Shown here: one piece after another, positions 51,400 through 59,815 of the stretch
Layout of the letters: every line of letters begins with the position of its first letter
Numbering within the stretch: position 1 is the first letter of the stretch
Made by a program: the position numbers and the translations under genes
The notes under the pieces: generated by a model
What the model was told of the DNA's origin: nothing
The model's database searches: none
The model's input: the letters and a program-made list of their open reading frames with translations, nothing else
DNA from: JALUZX01 sp964561605
Lineage (GTDB): Bacteria; Planctomycetota; UBA1135; JALUZX01
Length of the DNA: 64,000 nt
Reading direction: 5' to 3'
NCBI GenBank assembly: GCA_964561605.1
Contig: CAZLQD010000022.1
Span: forward strand, 1 to 64,000

Positions 51400-52557
51400 A
51401 TGAAAGCCAACCCGGGCGGCGAGATCCCCCCTGAAGAAGTCGTGGGCCGGGACGAGCTGATCCGCCGGATCTGGCGGGTCCTGGAGCGCCAGAGCCTGGT
51501 CCTCCAGGCGGAGAGGCGCATGGGGAAGAGTTGCGTCATCAAGAAGATGACCGCCCATCCCAGGCCGGGATTCCTGGCCCTCTACAGGGACCTGGAAGGG
51601 GTGAAGACCCCCCTGGAGTTCGTGGAGACGGTCTTCCGGGACGTGGAGAGCTACCTGAGCCGCTTCGGGAAGGTGGCGGGGAAGGCCCGGAGCCTGGCCC
51701 GGAAGCTCCAGGGGGTGCAACTGGGGAAGGTCCGCTTCCCCCAGGAACTCAGGCCCGACTGGAAAGGCATCCTGGAGGCCACCCTCCGGGACCTGGCGGA
51801 CCGGCAGGAGGAGCGGCTGGTCTTCTTCTGGGACGAGATCCCCTACATGCTCCAGAACATCCGGGCCGGCGAGGGAGAAAGGGCGGCGGTGGATCTCCTG
51901 GACAACCTCCGGGCCCTGCGCCAGACCCTTCCCGGGCTCCGGATGGTCTTCACCGGCTCCATCGGCCTTCACCACGTCCTCTCCTCCTTCCGGGAGGGAG
52001 GATTGAGCCACGCCCCCACCAACGACATGTACGTCCTGGAAGTGCCGCCCCTGGAGGAGGCCGACGCGGCGGACCTGGCCTTGGCCCTCCTGGAAGGAGA
52101 AGGAATCCCCTCCCCCGATCCCCGGGCCACGGCCCTCGCCGTGGCCCGGGGGGTGGACGGCGTCCCCTACTACATCCACCACCTCGTGGACCGCCTCGCC
52201 ACCTTCTCCGGACCCGTCGGCCCGGAAAAGGTGGAGGCCCTCATCGAGGAGAACCTGACCCACCCCACCGATCCCTGGCACATGGCCCACTACCGGGAAC
52301 GCCTCCGGCCATATTACGGCGAAAGAGAACCCTTGGCCCTGGCGATCCTGGACATCCTCTCCGCCGGGGAGGAGCCCCTTCCCTTCGAGAAACTCCTGAA
52401 TCTCCTGCAGGTCCTTCCGGCTCCGCCCTCGGCCGAGGAGGTTCGTGCAATGCTGGCCGACCTGGCCCGGGACCACTACGTCCGGAAAGTCCCGGCAGGA
52501 TACCTTTTCCGCTTTCCCATGATCCGCCGCTGGTGGCGTTCGAGCAGGGACATCTGA
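51400..52557 (+). CDS. Archaeal-ATPase-like AAA protein (first of a pair)
   Basis: This 385-residue P-loop protein has the unusual Walker A LQAERRMGKSCVIKK and Walker B VFFWDEIPYML. A sensor-like MVFTGSIGLH and an alpha-helical C-terminal region with a possible winged helix follow. The RMGKS form is seen in archaeal-type ATPases and STAND-like proteins. One base separates it from the second ATPase gene. A role in defence or regulation is inference. Confidence 0.7.
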   Translation: MKANPGGEIPPEEVVGRDELIRRIWRVLERQSLVLQAERRMGKSCVIKKMTAHPRPGFLALYRDLEGVKTPLEFVETVFRDVESYLSRFGKVAGKARSLARKLQGVQLGKVRFPQELRPDWKGILEATLRDLADRQEERLVFFWDEIPYMLQNIRAGEGERAAVDLLDNLRALRQTLPGLRMVFTGSIGLHHVLSSFREGGLSHAPTNDMYVLEVPPLEEADAADLALALLEGEGIPSPDPRATALAVARGVDGVPYYIHHLVDRLATFSGPVGPEKVEALIEENLTHPTDPWHMAHYRERLRPYYGEREPLALAILDILSAGEEPLPFEKLLNLLQVLPAPPSAEEVRAMLADLARDHYVRKVPAGYLFRFPMIRRWWRSSRDI

Positions 52558-52558
52558 A

Positions 52559-54064
52559 ATGGAAGACGGCGAATTCCCCCTGACCCATCCCTTCTATACC
52601 CCTCACCGCCTTCTTTCGGACCTCCTGGCAGGCAACAAGAGGATCCTGGAACGGATCGTGACCCTGGCCGGGGAAAGCGCCCCCGGAGGGAACCTGCACC
52701 ACCTCCTCCTGGTGGGGCCCGCGGGAAGCGGCAAGAGCCACCTGGCCGCCCTGGCCGCCGCCCGCCTGGAGAGGCTCACCCCCGCATCGGGAAGACCCCT
52801 CGTGGCCAGGCTTCCCGAGGATCCCTGGGGAATCACCTCCTTCCCGGACCTCCTCCTCCAGGCCTGCCGGGCTCTCGAGGGCCGGGATCCGGTGGTGGAA
52901 ATCCTTCCCTCCACCTCCCGGGGAAAGGACCTCTCCCCGGCCGAGGCGGCCCGCCTCGCCGAAGAACGCCTGCGGGAGGCCGCCGGGAAGAGGCCCCTCG
53001 TCCTGATCCTGGAAAACGCCGACCAGGTCTTCGCCGCCCTGGGGGAGGAAGGCCAGAAGGCCTTCCGTTCCTTCCTCCAGCAGGATCCCTTCACCGCCGT
53101 CGTGGCCACGTCCAGAAGGCTCTTCGACGCCGTGACCCGCCGGACGGCCCCCTTCTACGGCTTCTTCCGGGTGGAACACCTGGAGCCCCTCCACTCCCGG
53201 GAGGCTTTGAACCTGGCGGGGAAGATCTTCAGGAAGCTCGGCGTCCCTCCCGGGGAGACACCCGCCTCCCGGCCCGAAGCGGCGGCCTGGGTCCGGGCGG
53301 TCCACCACGTCTCCTCGGGAAACACCCGGTTCTGCCTCCTCTTCGCCCTGGCCCTTGCAAGGGGAGAGACCTTCGAGGGGGCCTTCTTCGACGCCCTGGA
53401 CCGGGTCCTCCACCTCTACCTCGCCGAGCTGAGGGACGTCTCCCCCCAGCAGAAGAAGATCCTGGACCACCTGGCCCGCCGGGAAGGATCGGTCCAGGTC
53501 AAGGAGATCGCCCGGGGATGCCTGGCCACGGAACAGACCGTCTCCTCCCAGTTGCGGGAGCTCAGAAACGCCGGCCTCGTCTCGGTCACCCGCATGGGAA
53601 GGAACTCCTACTACGAGCTCACCCCGCCCCTGCTCCGGCTCTGCCTGAACCTCCGCCAGGGGAAGGCCGAGTCCATCCGCCTGGCCCTCCACTTCCTCTC
53701 CCACTGGTTCCGCCCGGCGAAGGAGACGGATCACCGGATTCTCGAATCCATCCAGGCCGGGCCCGGGGGAGGGAAGTGGGAAAAGACCGCCGCCGCCCTC
53801 CTGGAAGAACACGAGAAGAAGGGGACCCTTGCCTCCCTCTCGGCAGCCCTGGTCCGGAGCCTGGCCCCCCTCCTCTCCTCACACCTGGGCGGCGGGGCTC
53901 GCCGGGCCTGGCCCGAGGCATGGAGGAAGAAGGGGGCCCGGCACCCGGAGACGGCCCTGGCCCTGGCCCTGATGGACGCAGCCCTGGGAGAATCGCCCTC
54001 CCAGGCCCTCCTGGCCCTACCCAGGGAGTACAGGGAACTCCTGGAAGGCCTGGTCCCGGCTTAA
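52559..54064 (+). CDS. AAA ATPase with winged-helix domain (second of a pair)
   Basis: This 501-residue protein has Walker A LLVGPAGSGKSHLAAL near 51-66, Walker B-like VLILENADQV and a sensor VVATSRRLF. A MarR-like winged helix follows (EIARGCLATEQTVSSQLREL, then RNAGLVSV), and a long helical C-terminus. It could bind the TCGTAAGTT repeats upstream (inference). The pair resembles two-component STAND-type modules whose roles are unknown. Confidence 0.7.
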   Translation: MEDGEFPLTHPFYTPHRLLSDLLAGNKRILERIVTLAGESAPGGNLHHLLLVGPAGSGKSHLAALAAARLERLTPASGRPLVARLPEDPWGITSFPDLLLQACRALEGRDPVVEILPSTSRGKDLSPAEAARLAEERLREAAGKRPLVLILENADQVFAALGEEGQKAFRSFLQQDPFTAVVATSRRLFDAVTRRTAPFYGFFRVEHLEPLHSREALNLAGKIFRKLGVPPGETPASRPEAAAWVRAVHHVSSGNTRFCLLFALALARGETFEGAFFDALDRVLHLYLAELRDVSPQQKKILDHLARREGSVQVKEIARGCLATEQTVSSQLRELRNAGLVSVTRMGRNSYYELTPPLLRLCLNLRQGKAESIRLALHFLSHWFRPAKETDHRILESIQAGPGGGKWEKTAAALLEEHEKKGTLASLSAALVRSLAPLLSSHLGGGARRAWPEAWRKKGARHPETALALALMDAALGESPSQALLALPREYRELLEGLVPA

Positions 54065-54066
54065 GG

Positions 54067-54094
54067 GGCCGGCCGGGGAGACCCCGGCCCGGCC
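54067..54094. terminator. Bidirectional GC-rich hairpin
   Basis: GGCCGGCCGGGG (54067-54078) pairs with CCCCGGCC-CGGCC (54082-54094) around AGA with one bulged base. It separates the ATPase operon from the convergent beta-helix gene. Confidence 0.65.
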
Positions 54095-54103
54095 GCACCC
54101 GAC

Positions 54104-55462
54104 CTACAGGATCCCGAGCAGGAGATTTCCCGCCTTCACCATGCCCTTGGGGTGGACGTAGATCGCCTGGAAGTAGATCCGGATCCCCCCCGAAAGGTTG
54201 GGATCGTTGGGGATGGCAAGCTTCACACTTCCATTCCCGGGCCCGACGAAGCCGAAGGGCAGAAGCCGGGCGGGATCCAGGAGGAAGGTCCCCAGGCCCG
54301 GAAGAGTCAGGCCGGGCACGTCCCTTCCGAAGAGGTCCACGGCCACCACATAGGAGGCCGGGGCCTTGTGCCCGATGACGATCGTCCCCCCGGGGACCCA
54401 GGTCCCGGTCTGGGTGGTCAGGACGTCCGAGACCTCGTGGCAACCCACGTCCACCAGGGCCGCCCCGTCCCCGTTGAAATCGAAGACCCGGGCGCCCAGG
54501 TAGAAATCCGGGGTCCGGAACAGGGAGAGATCCTTCATCCAGCCCTTTCCGATCAGAGGGGAATTCGCCTTGAGCCGGAAGTCCCCCTTCGACGGGGCGA
54601 CGAAGAGGGGATCGACGCTGATGTTGCTCTTGGGGAGCTTGGAGCTCGCTCCGTACCTCCCCGCATAATTCGTGGTGTTCCCCCAGGCGTCGTTGCACTC
54701 CACCAGAGAGATCGGGGTCTTCGCGGGGTCGTTGTCGACGTTGATGCCCTCCCTGCAGAGGACGGCGAGGTTGTTGAGGATCGTGCACCTCACGGCGTCG
54801 CCCGCCACCATGACCCCGAGGTTCTGGTTCTTGTATATGGTGTTGTTGTAGCAGAAGGTCCCGCTCGCCCCCCACATGCAGATCGCATCGTTGTCCAGGT
54901 CCACGAGGAGGTTGTCGTGGATCCGCGGCTTCCCCAGGGGAGTCTTGTTCCAGGACCGGACCTGGATGCCCCGCTCCAGCAGGGAGAAGAAGCACCCCGC
55001 CACTTCGATCCCCGGCGTGTTTCCGTCTACGTATACGGCCCCGTCGTACCAACCCGCGTGCTTCCTCCGACCGTTCCGGAAATGGATTCCGAAGACGCCC
55101 GACCCGGTTGCGGAACTCTGGAACTTCAGCATCATCGGGGCTTTGCCTTCGCCGTCCAGGACGACCATGGAGGCCCCGCCCACACCTATGATCCGGACCC
55201 TGGGCTTGACCACAGGGATCGGGAACTTCTCCCCTGTCCTGGTGGGGCTGTAGAGCCCGGGCATGATGAAGAGGGTATCGCCGTTGTTCAGGGCCGAGAC
55301 CCCTGTGGAGATGGACTTGAAAGGCTTGGAATACGTACCGGGATTGTTGGCCCCGCCCCGGGAAGCATCCACCCACCAGACCTTCTGGGCGGAGAGAAGA
55401 GCGCCGGGGCCGAAAAGGAGGAGAAGAGAGAGGGAAAGGGGAAGGTTTCTCATGGCTGTCAC
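54104..55462 (-). CDS. Secreted right-handed beta-helix protein
   Basis: This 452-residue protein has a signal peptide (MTAMRNLPLSLSLLLLFGPG, then ALLSA). A DUF1565/pectate-lyase-like start (VDASRGGANNPGTYSKPFKS) and repeated beta-helix coils (GVFGIHFRNGR, RIHDNLLVDLDNDAI, CYNNTIYKN) follow. The C-terminal domain (LPGLGTFLLDPARLLPF, then IPNDPNLSGGIRIYFQAIYV) matches that of the FG-GAP protein at 9429-12101. It is probably surface- or matrix-associated; no catalytic residues are assigned. Confidence 0.85.
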   Translation of the reverse strand: MTAMRNLPLSLSLLLLFGPGALLSAQKVWWVDASRGGANNPGTYSKPFKSISTGVSALNNGDTLFIMPGLYSPTRTGEKFPIPVVKPRVRIIGVGGASMVVLDGEGKAPMMLKFQSSATGSGVFGIHFRNGRRKHAGWYDGAVYVDGNTPGIEVAGCFFSLLERGIQVRSWNKTPLGKPRIHDNLLVDLDNDAICMWGASGTFCYNNTIYKNQNLGVMVAGDAVRCTILNNLAVLCREGINVDNDPAKTPISLVECNDAWGNTTNYAGRYGASSKLPKSNISVDPLFVAPSKGDFRLKANSPLIGKGWMKDLSLFRTPDFYLGARVFDFNGDGAALVDVGCHEVSDVLTTQTGTWVPGGTIVIGHKAPASYVVAVDLFGRDVPGLTLPGLGTFLLDPARLLPFGFVGPGNGSVKLAIPNDPNLSGGIRIYFQAIYVHPKGMVKAGNLLLGIL

Positions 55463-55587
55463 CTCCGGAAAGACCGCGGAGAAGGGAAGGGACCGCCGAT
55501 TCTACTCCCCGCCCCGGAAGAGGCAAAGCCCTCGGGCCCAGGCCCGAGTCCGGGTCGACCACTCCCCGGGCCGCCCGGGGCCTCCCT

Positions 55588-57819
55588 TCAAAGGACCGTG
55601 GCCGGATCCATGTCAAGGAGGACCTTGACGCCCTTCCGTCTCTTCTCCAGGAGGGGAGGCAGGACCTCCTCCAGGCGGTCCTCCGTCACTTCCGGGGGGA
55701 TCAAGGCGAGAACGTGGAACCGCCAGCGGCCCTGGATCCTCTCCAGGGGAGCCGAGGCCGGACCGATCACGTGGAAACCCGCCCTCTTTCCTGCTTCCCG
55801 CATCTCCCTCCCGATCTCCACGGCCGACTTGAAAACCACCTCCCGGTCCGGCCCCTCGAGGACCACCCGGGCGATCCGCCCGAAGGGAGGAAACCCCCTT
55901 TCCGCCCTCTGGGCCAGCTCCACCTCGGCGAAGGCCCGATAGTCGTGCCTGGCCGCGCATACCACCGAGTGGTGGGCGGGCTGGTAGGTCTGGACCACCA
56001 CCACCCCGGCCGCATCCCCCCTTCCGGCCCTTCCCGCAACCTGGGCCACGAGCTGGAAAGTCCTTTCGCTTGCCCGGAAATCCGGCAGGAGGAGAGAGAC
56101 GTCCGCCGAGATCACCCCGACGACGGTGACGTTCGGGAAATCCAGGCCCTTGGCGATCATCTGGGTCCCCACCAGGATCCGGTATTCCCCCTTCCTGAAC
56201 GCCTGGAGGACCCTCCCAACGGCGTCCCTCCTCGCCATGGTGTCCGAATCCATCCGCGCCACAGGGTATTCCGGGAAGGCCCGCCTGATCTCGCTCTCGA
56301 CCCGTTCCGTTCCGAAGCCCAGGTTGTAGAGGTGGGGCCAACCGCACTCCGGGCAACGTGAAGGGGGCAGGATCTCCCTCCCGCAATAGTGGCACACGAG
56401 CCTCCCCCTGGCCCGGTGCATGGTGAGGGGAACGCTGCACTCCCTGCACCTGACGGAGACACCGCACCGCCGGCATGTCAGGGCCGGTGAGAACCCCCTC
56501 CTGTTGAGGAAGAGGATCACCTGCTCCCCCTGTTTCAACCGGTCCCGCATGATGTTGAGGAGCACCTGGGAGAGAAAGGCCTTGCCCCCCGGCCCCTTCT
56601 TCTCGTGGCGCATGTCCACGATCACCGTCTTGGGGATCCGGCCCCCGCCCACCCGCTCTGACAACTCCAGGAGTTCCAGTTCCCCCTCCCGGGCGGCCTT
56701 CCAGGACTCCAGGGAGGGAGTCGCACTCCCGAGGATCACCACGGCCCCGCAGATCCTGGCCCGTTCCACGGCCATGTCCCGGGCGTGGTATCTTGGGACG
56801 TTGCCCTGCTTGAAAGTGTTCTCGTGCTCTTCGTCCACCACGATCAGGCCCAGCCTCTCCAGGGGGGCGAAGAGGGCCGATCTGGGTCCCACGGCCACGG
56901 CCCGCCTCCCTTCCAGGAGAAGCCTCCACTGGTCGGCCCTCTGTGCGCTCGTCAGGGAGGAGTGGAGGACCGCCACCTCGCCGAAGCGGGCACGGAAACG
57001 GGCCACCGTCTGGGGGGTGAGAGCGATCTCCGGCACGAGGACCACGGCCGTCCTCTTCCTGGCCAGGGTCTCCTCCACGGCCCTCAGGTAGACCTCGGTC
57101 TTCCCGCTCCCGGTGACACCGAAGAGAAGGAACCCCTTGAACTTCCCCTCGTCCAGGGCGGCCCGTATCCGGTCCACGCAGGCCGCCTGGGCCCTCGTGA
57201 GGTCGGGCACCCTCCCCACCGAGCCGGGATCTCCCTGGAAATCCAGCTCTGGCCTTGCCTTCCTGGATACGATGCGGAGCATACCTTTCCGGGCCAGGGT
57301 CTCCAGGGGACTCCGGCTCACCTTGGCCCTCGAGAGGAGATCGAAGACCCGCATCTCCCCGCCGGCCTCCTTGAGGGCCCGAAGGACCCGGGCCTGTTTC
57401 TGGAGGCGCTCCTTCCCCTCCATGGCGGCGAGCTCCCGCTCCAGGGCCGTTCCCTGGAGGACCAGGAGGGCGTAGGGCACGGTCCGGGCGGCGTGATGCT
57501 TGAGGGCCGACGGGATGGCCGCGTCCAGGGCCTCACCCAGGGAGCAGAGGGTCCTCTTCGCGATCCGGCGGCAAAGGGCCATGATGTCCGCCGGGATCAC
57601 CGGAGCGTGGTCCACGAGGGAATCTATCCGGCGGATACTCGAAGAAGGAAGATCCGATTCGCGCTTCAGGGCCGTGACCACCCCGACGGCCCTCCTCCTG
57701 CCGAAGCCCACCCGCACCCTGGCCCCTACGGCCACGTCCCCCTCCATGTCCGGGGGAACCAGGTAGGTGAACTCCCGCCTCAATGGGAGGGGGAGCGCCA
57801 CGTCGGCGTAGAGGGGCAC
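55588..57819 (-). CDS. priA: Primosomal replication protein N' (PriA helicase)
   Basis: This 743-residue SF2 helicase restarts stalled replication. It has Walker A FGVTGSGKTEVY, DEEHENTFKQ and zinc-binding CRRCGVSVRCRECSVPLT with CHYCGREI and CPECGW. GTQMIAKGLDFPNVT and QVAGRAGRGD close the motor. The start is GTG 57819 with GAGGAGGACC. The MazG-like gene ends 10 bp upstream, so priA is the last gene of a long minus-strand operon. Confidence 0.95.
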   Translation of the reverse strand: MPLYADVALPLPLRREFTYLVPPDMEGDVAVGARVRVGFGRRRAVGVVTALKRESDLPSSSIRRIDSLVDHAPVIPADIMALCRRIAKRTLCSLGEALDAAIPSALKHHAARTVPYALLVLQGTALERELAAMEGKERLQKQARVLRALKEAGGEMRVFDLLSRAKVSRSPLETLARKGMLRIVSRKARPELDFQGDPGSVGRVPDLTRAQAACVDRIRAALDEGKFKGFLLFGVTGSGKTEVYLRAVEETLARKRTAVVLVPEIALTPQTVARFRARFGEVAVLHSSLTSAQRADQWRLLLEGRRAVAVGPRSALFAPLERLGLIVVDEEHENTFKQGNVPRYHARDMAVERARICGAVVILGSATPSLESWKAAREGELELLELSERVGGGRIPKTVIVDMRHEKKGPGGKAFLSQVLLNIMRDRLKQGEQVILFLNRRGFSPALTCRRCGVSVRCRECSVPLTMHRARGRLVCHYCGREILPPSRCPECGWPHLYNLGFGTERVESEIRRAFPEYPVARMDSDTMARRDAVGRVLQAFRKGEYRILVGTQMIAKGLDFPNVTVVGVISADVSLLLPDFRASERTFQLVAQVAGRAGRGDAAGVVVVQTYQPAHHSVVCAARHDYRAFAEVELAQRAERGFPPFGRIARVVLEGPDREVVFKSAVEIGREMREAGKRAGFHVIGPASAPLERIQGRWRFHVLALIPPEVTEDRLEEVLPPLLEKRRKGVKVLLDMDPATVL

Positions 57820-57828
57820 AGGTCCTCC

Positions 57829-58125
57829 TCAGGGACAACGGCACGGCGTGGAGCCGCACCTGGGACACCCTTTCCCGTATTTTTCCCAGGCCGCCTCCTC
57901 GAGGTCCACCCCGGCCAGGGAAGCCAGGGTGGCGAGCCAGGCCAGGGCGTCGGCGAACTCCTCCTCCAGGTTCTTCCTCTCGCCCCTCCTCAGGGCCCGG
58001 ACCAGCTCGCCCACTTCCTCCACGAACCAGAGGGTGGTTCCCTCGAGCCCCCTGGCCCGGTCCCGGTCCAGGTAGATCTCCTCGATTCTCGCCTGGAAGC
58101 TGGATACGCCTCGCTTTTCCACCAT
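57829..58125 (-). CDS. MazG-like nucleotide pyrophosphohydrolase
   Basis: This 98-residue protein has the all-alpha NTP-PPase core LWFVEEVGELVRAL and LEEEFADALAWLATLA (ExxE and ExxD metal ligands). A C-terminal CPRCGSTPCRCP tail may bind zinc. It probably clears non-canonical nucleotides or is a regulatory MazG. The start is ATG 58125 with GGAGGGTGAGG. It lies between the phosphatase-like gene and priA. Confidence 0.8.
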   Translation of the reverse strand: MVEKRGVSSFQARIEEIYLDRDRARGLEGTTLWFVEEVGELVRALRRGERKNLEEEFADALAWLATLASLAGVDLEEAAWEKYGKGCPRCGSTPCRCP

Positions 58126-58130
58126 GGACC

Positions 58131-59252
58131 TCACCCTCCGTAACGGACGGAAAGAAGCACCACGTCCTCGTCGGGGGCTTCCCCGCCCAGGAAGTCCTCC
58201 ACCTCGCCTCCAACCATGTCCACGAAGACCAGGGTGTTCTTGGGACCGTGACGGGCCAGGACCTCCTCGAGCCGCTCCTCGCCGTACTCCTCCCCTGAAG
58301 GAGAGAGGTTGGCGTAGATCCCCGGTGTCACCAGGACGAGCCTCTGCCCCCTCTGGAGGTTCACCCTCCTGGGCTGGAGGGCCCGGGAAAAGATCTCCCC
58401 CCGGTCCAGACCCAGGGCGATCCCCTCCAGGCCGAGGGGCTCCAGTTCGCCACGGCCGAAGAAGTAGAGGGGGGCCTGGAGGCCCATGCCCCAGGCGGTC
58501 ACCTCCCCGCCGCCCCCCTTCTCCGCTTCCAGGAGGGTGAGGGTGAGGCAGGCCCCTTCCACCAGGTTCTCCTTGAGCCTCTTGTTGAGCCTCTCCAGGA
58601 CCTCCGGCGGTTCCCCGCCCCTTTCCAGCCATTCCCTCAGGAGGGTCTTCCCGAGGACCATGATCATGCCCGCCGCCGCCCCCGCGCCCTGGGCGGACCC
58701 GGCGGCCAGGAAGAGCTTGTCCCCCCGGTCCAGGAATTCGAGGAAGTCCCCGCCCCCGCGCCTTCCCGGGAGAAAGAGCCCTCCCGCTTCCCAGGCCGAA
58801 TCCTCCAGGAAGGGGTCGGGCATCATCTTGCCCCGGACCCGGCCCAGGAGGCGGGCCTCCTTCTCCCGGATCCGGGCCAGCTCCTCCTCCACCACGCCCT
58901 CCCTGAGGTTGCCGGCCAGTTCCTCGAGCTGGCGGATCAGGCGGCCCGACTCCTGGATTCCCCGGCCTCCGCGGAAGCGGACCCCGAAATCCCCCCTGGC
59001 GAGTTTACCCACGGCCAGGGCGATCTCGTTGAAGACCCGGCCCACCTTGGCCCCCTCCATCCAGGCAAGGCCGGCCACGCCCGCCCCGAGGAGGAGGCTG
59101 GCGAAGAGAAGGAGCTGGGGAGGAGAACCCTTCCGGCCCATCAGTGAGACCAGCAACAGGGCGAGGAAGGAGGCGCCCCCCAGGAAAAGGGCCAACCTCG
59201 TGGCCAGGGGGACTCCTCCCCCGCGCCCCTTCCTTTTCCTCCCCCTGCTCAC
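58131..59252 (-). CDS. HAMP-SpoIIE/PP2C-like protein, degenerate
   Basis: This 373-residue protein has two TM helices and a HAMP-like linker (VGKLARGDFGVRF). The PP2C/SpoIIE-like C-terminus begins GGGDFLEFL. Where active SpoIIE phosphatases have GDVSGHG it reads AAGSAQGAG, and the usual ADG is VTPG, so metal-binding Asp residues are missing; the terminal EDVVLLSVRYGG is retained. It is likely a pseudophosphatase or partner-binding regulator. The start GTG overlaps the pgsA stop (GTGA). Confidence 0.7.
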   Translation of the reverse strand: MSRGRKRKGRGGGVPLATRLALFLGGASFLALLLVSLMGRKGSPPQLLLFASLLLGAGVAGLAWMEGAKVGRVFNEIALAVGKLARGDFGVRFRGGRGIQESGRLIRQLEELAGNLREGVVEEELARIREKEARLLGRVRGKMMPDPFLEDSAWEAGGLFLPGRRGGGDFLEFLDRGDKLFLAAGSAQGAGAAAGMIMVLGKTLLREWLERGGEPPEVLERLNKRLKENLVEGACLTLTLLEAEKGGGGEVTAWGMGLQAPLYFFGRGELEPLGLEGIALGLDRGEIFSRALQPRRVNLQRGQRLVLVTPGIYANLSPSGEEYGEERLEEVLARHGPKNTLVFVDMVGGEVEDFLGGEAPDEDVVLLSVRYGG

Positions 59253-59815
59253 AGGCGAAGCACCTTCCGGGCCCGGACCAGGTAGGTTCCGCCGGACCAG
59301 ATCGTCAGGGCCAGGGCGGCCCAGACCAGGAGGGGCGTAAGAAAGGTGAAGGCCAAGGAGATCCCGGCCAGCCTCCCCAGGAGGAAACCCAGGGCCAGGG
59401 CCTGGACGGTGAACTTCCACTTCCCCGCCCAGGTGGCCGAGAAATCCACCCCCTCCCCCTCGGCGAGGGAGCGGATTCCGCTCACCAGGAACTCACGGCC
59501 CAGGATGACCACCACCATCCAGGGCGGGAGAAGGGCCGCCGTATCCGGCCTGGAACAAAGAAAGGTGGCCGTCCCAAGGACGAGGATCTTGTCCACGAAG
59601 GGGTCCGCCACCCGGCCGAAGCGGGTCACCTGGCCGTAACGCCTGGCGAGGAAACCGTCCAGGAAGTCCGACGCGGCGGCGACGATGAAGAGAACCACCA
59701 CCGCCAGGACCTGCCAGGAGGGAAGGGGGCCGGCGGCGGGGAGGAAGGCCAGGAGCACGAAGATGACCAGGCAAAGGAGGAGCCTGCCCATGGTGATGCT
59801 GTTGGGAAGGTTCAT
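59249..59815 (-). CDS. pgsA: CDP-diacylglycerol-glycerol-3-phosphate 3-phosphatidyltransferase
   Basis: This 188-residue membrane protein with ~5 TM helices has the CDP-alcohol phosphotransferase signature SDFLDGFLARRYGQVTRFGR, then VADPFVDK (DGxxAR-x8-G-x3-D-x3-D). It makes phosphatidylglycerol phosphate. The start overlaps the rimO stop (ATGA). Confidence 0.92.
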   Translation of the reverse strand: MNLPNSITMGRLLLCLVIFVLLAFLPAAGPLPSWQVLAVVVLFIVAAASDFLDGFLARRYGQVTRFGRVADPFVDKILVLGTATFLCSRPDTAALLPPWMVVVILGREFLVSGIRSLAEGEGVDFSATWAGKWKFTVQALALGFLLGRLAGISLAFTFLTPLLVWAALALTIWSGGTYLVRARKVLRL

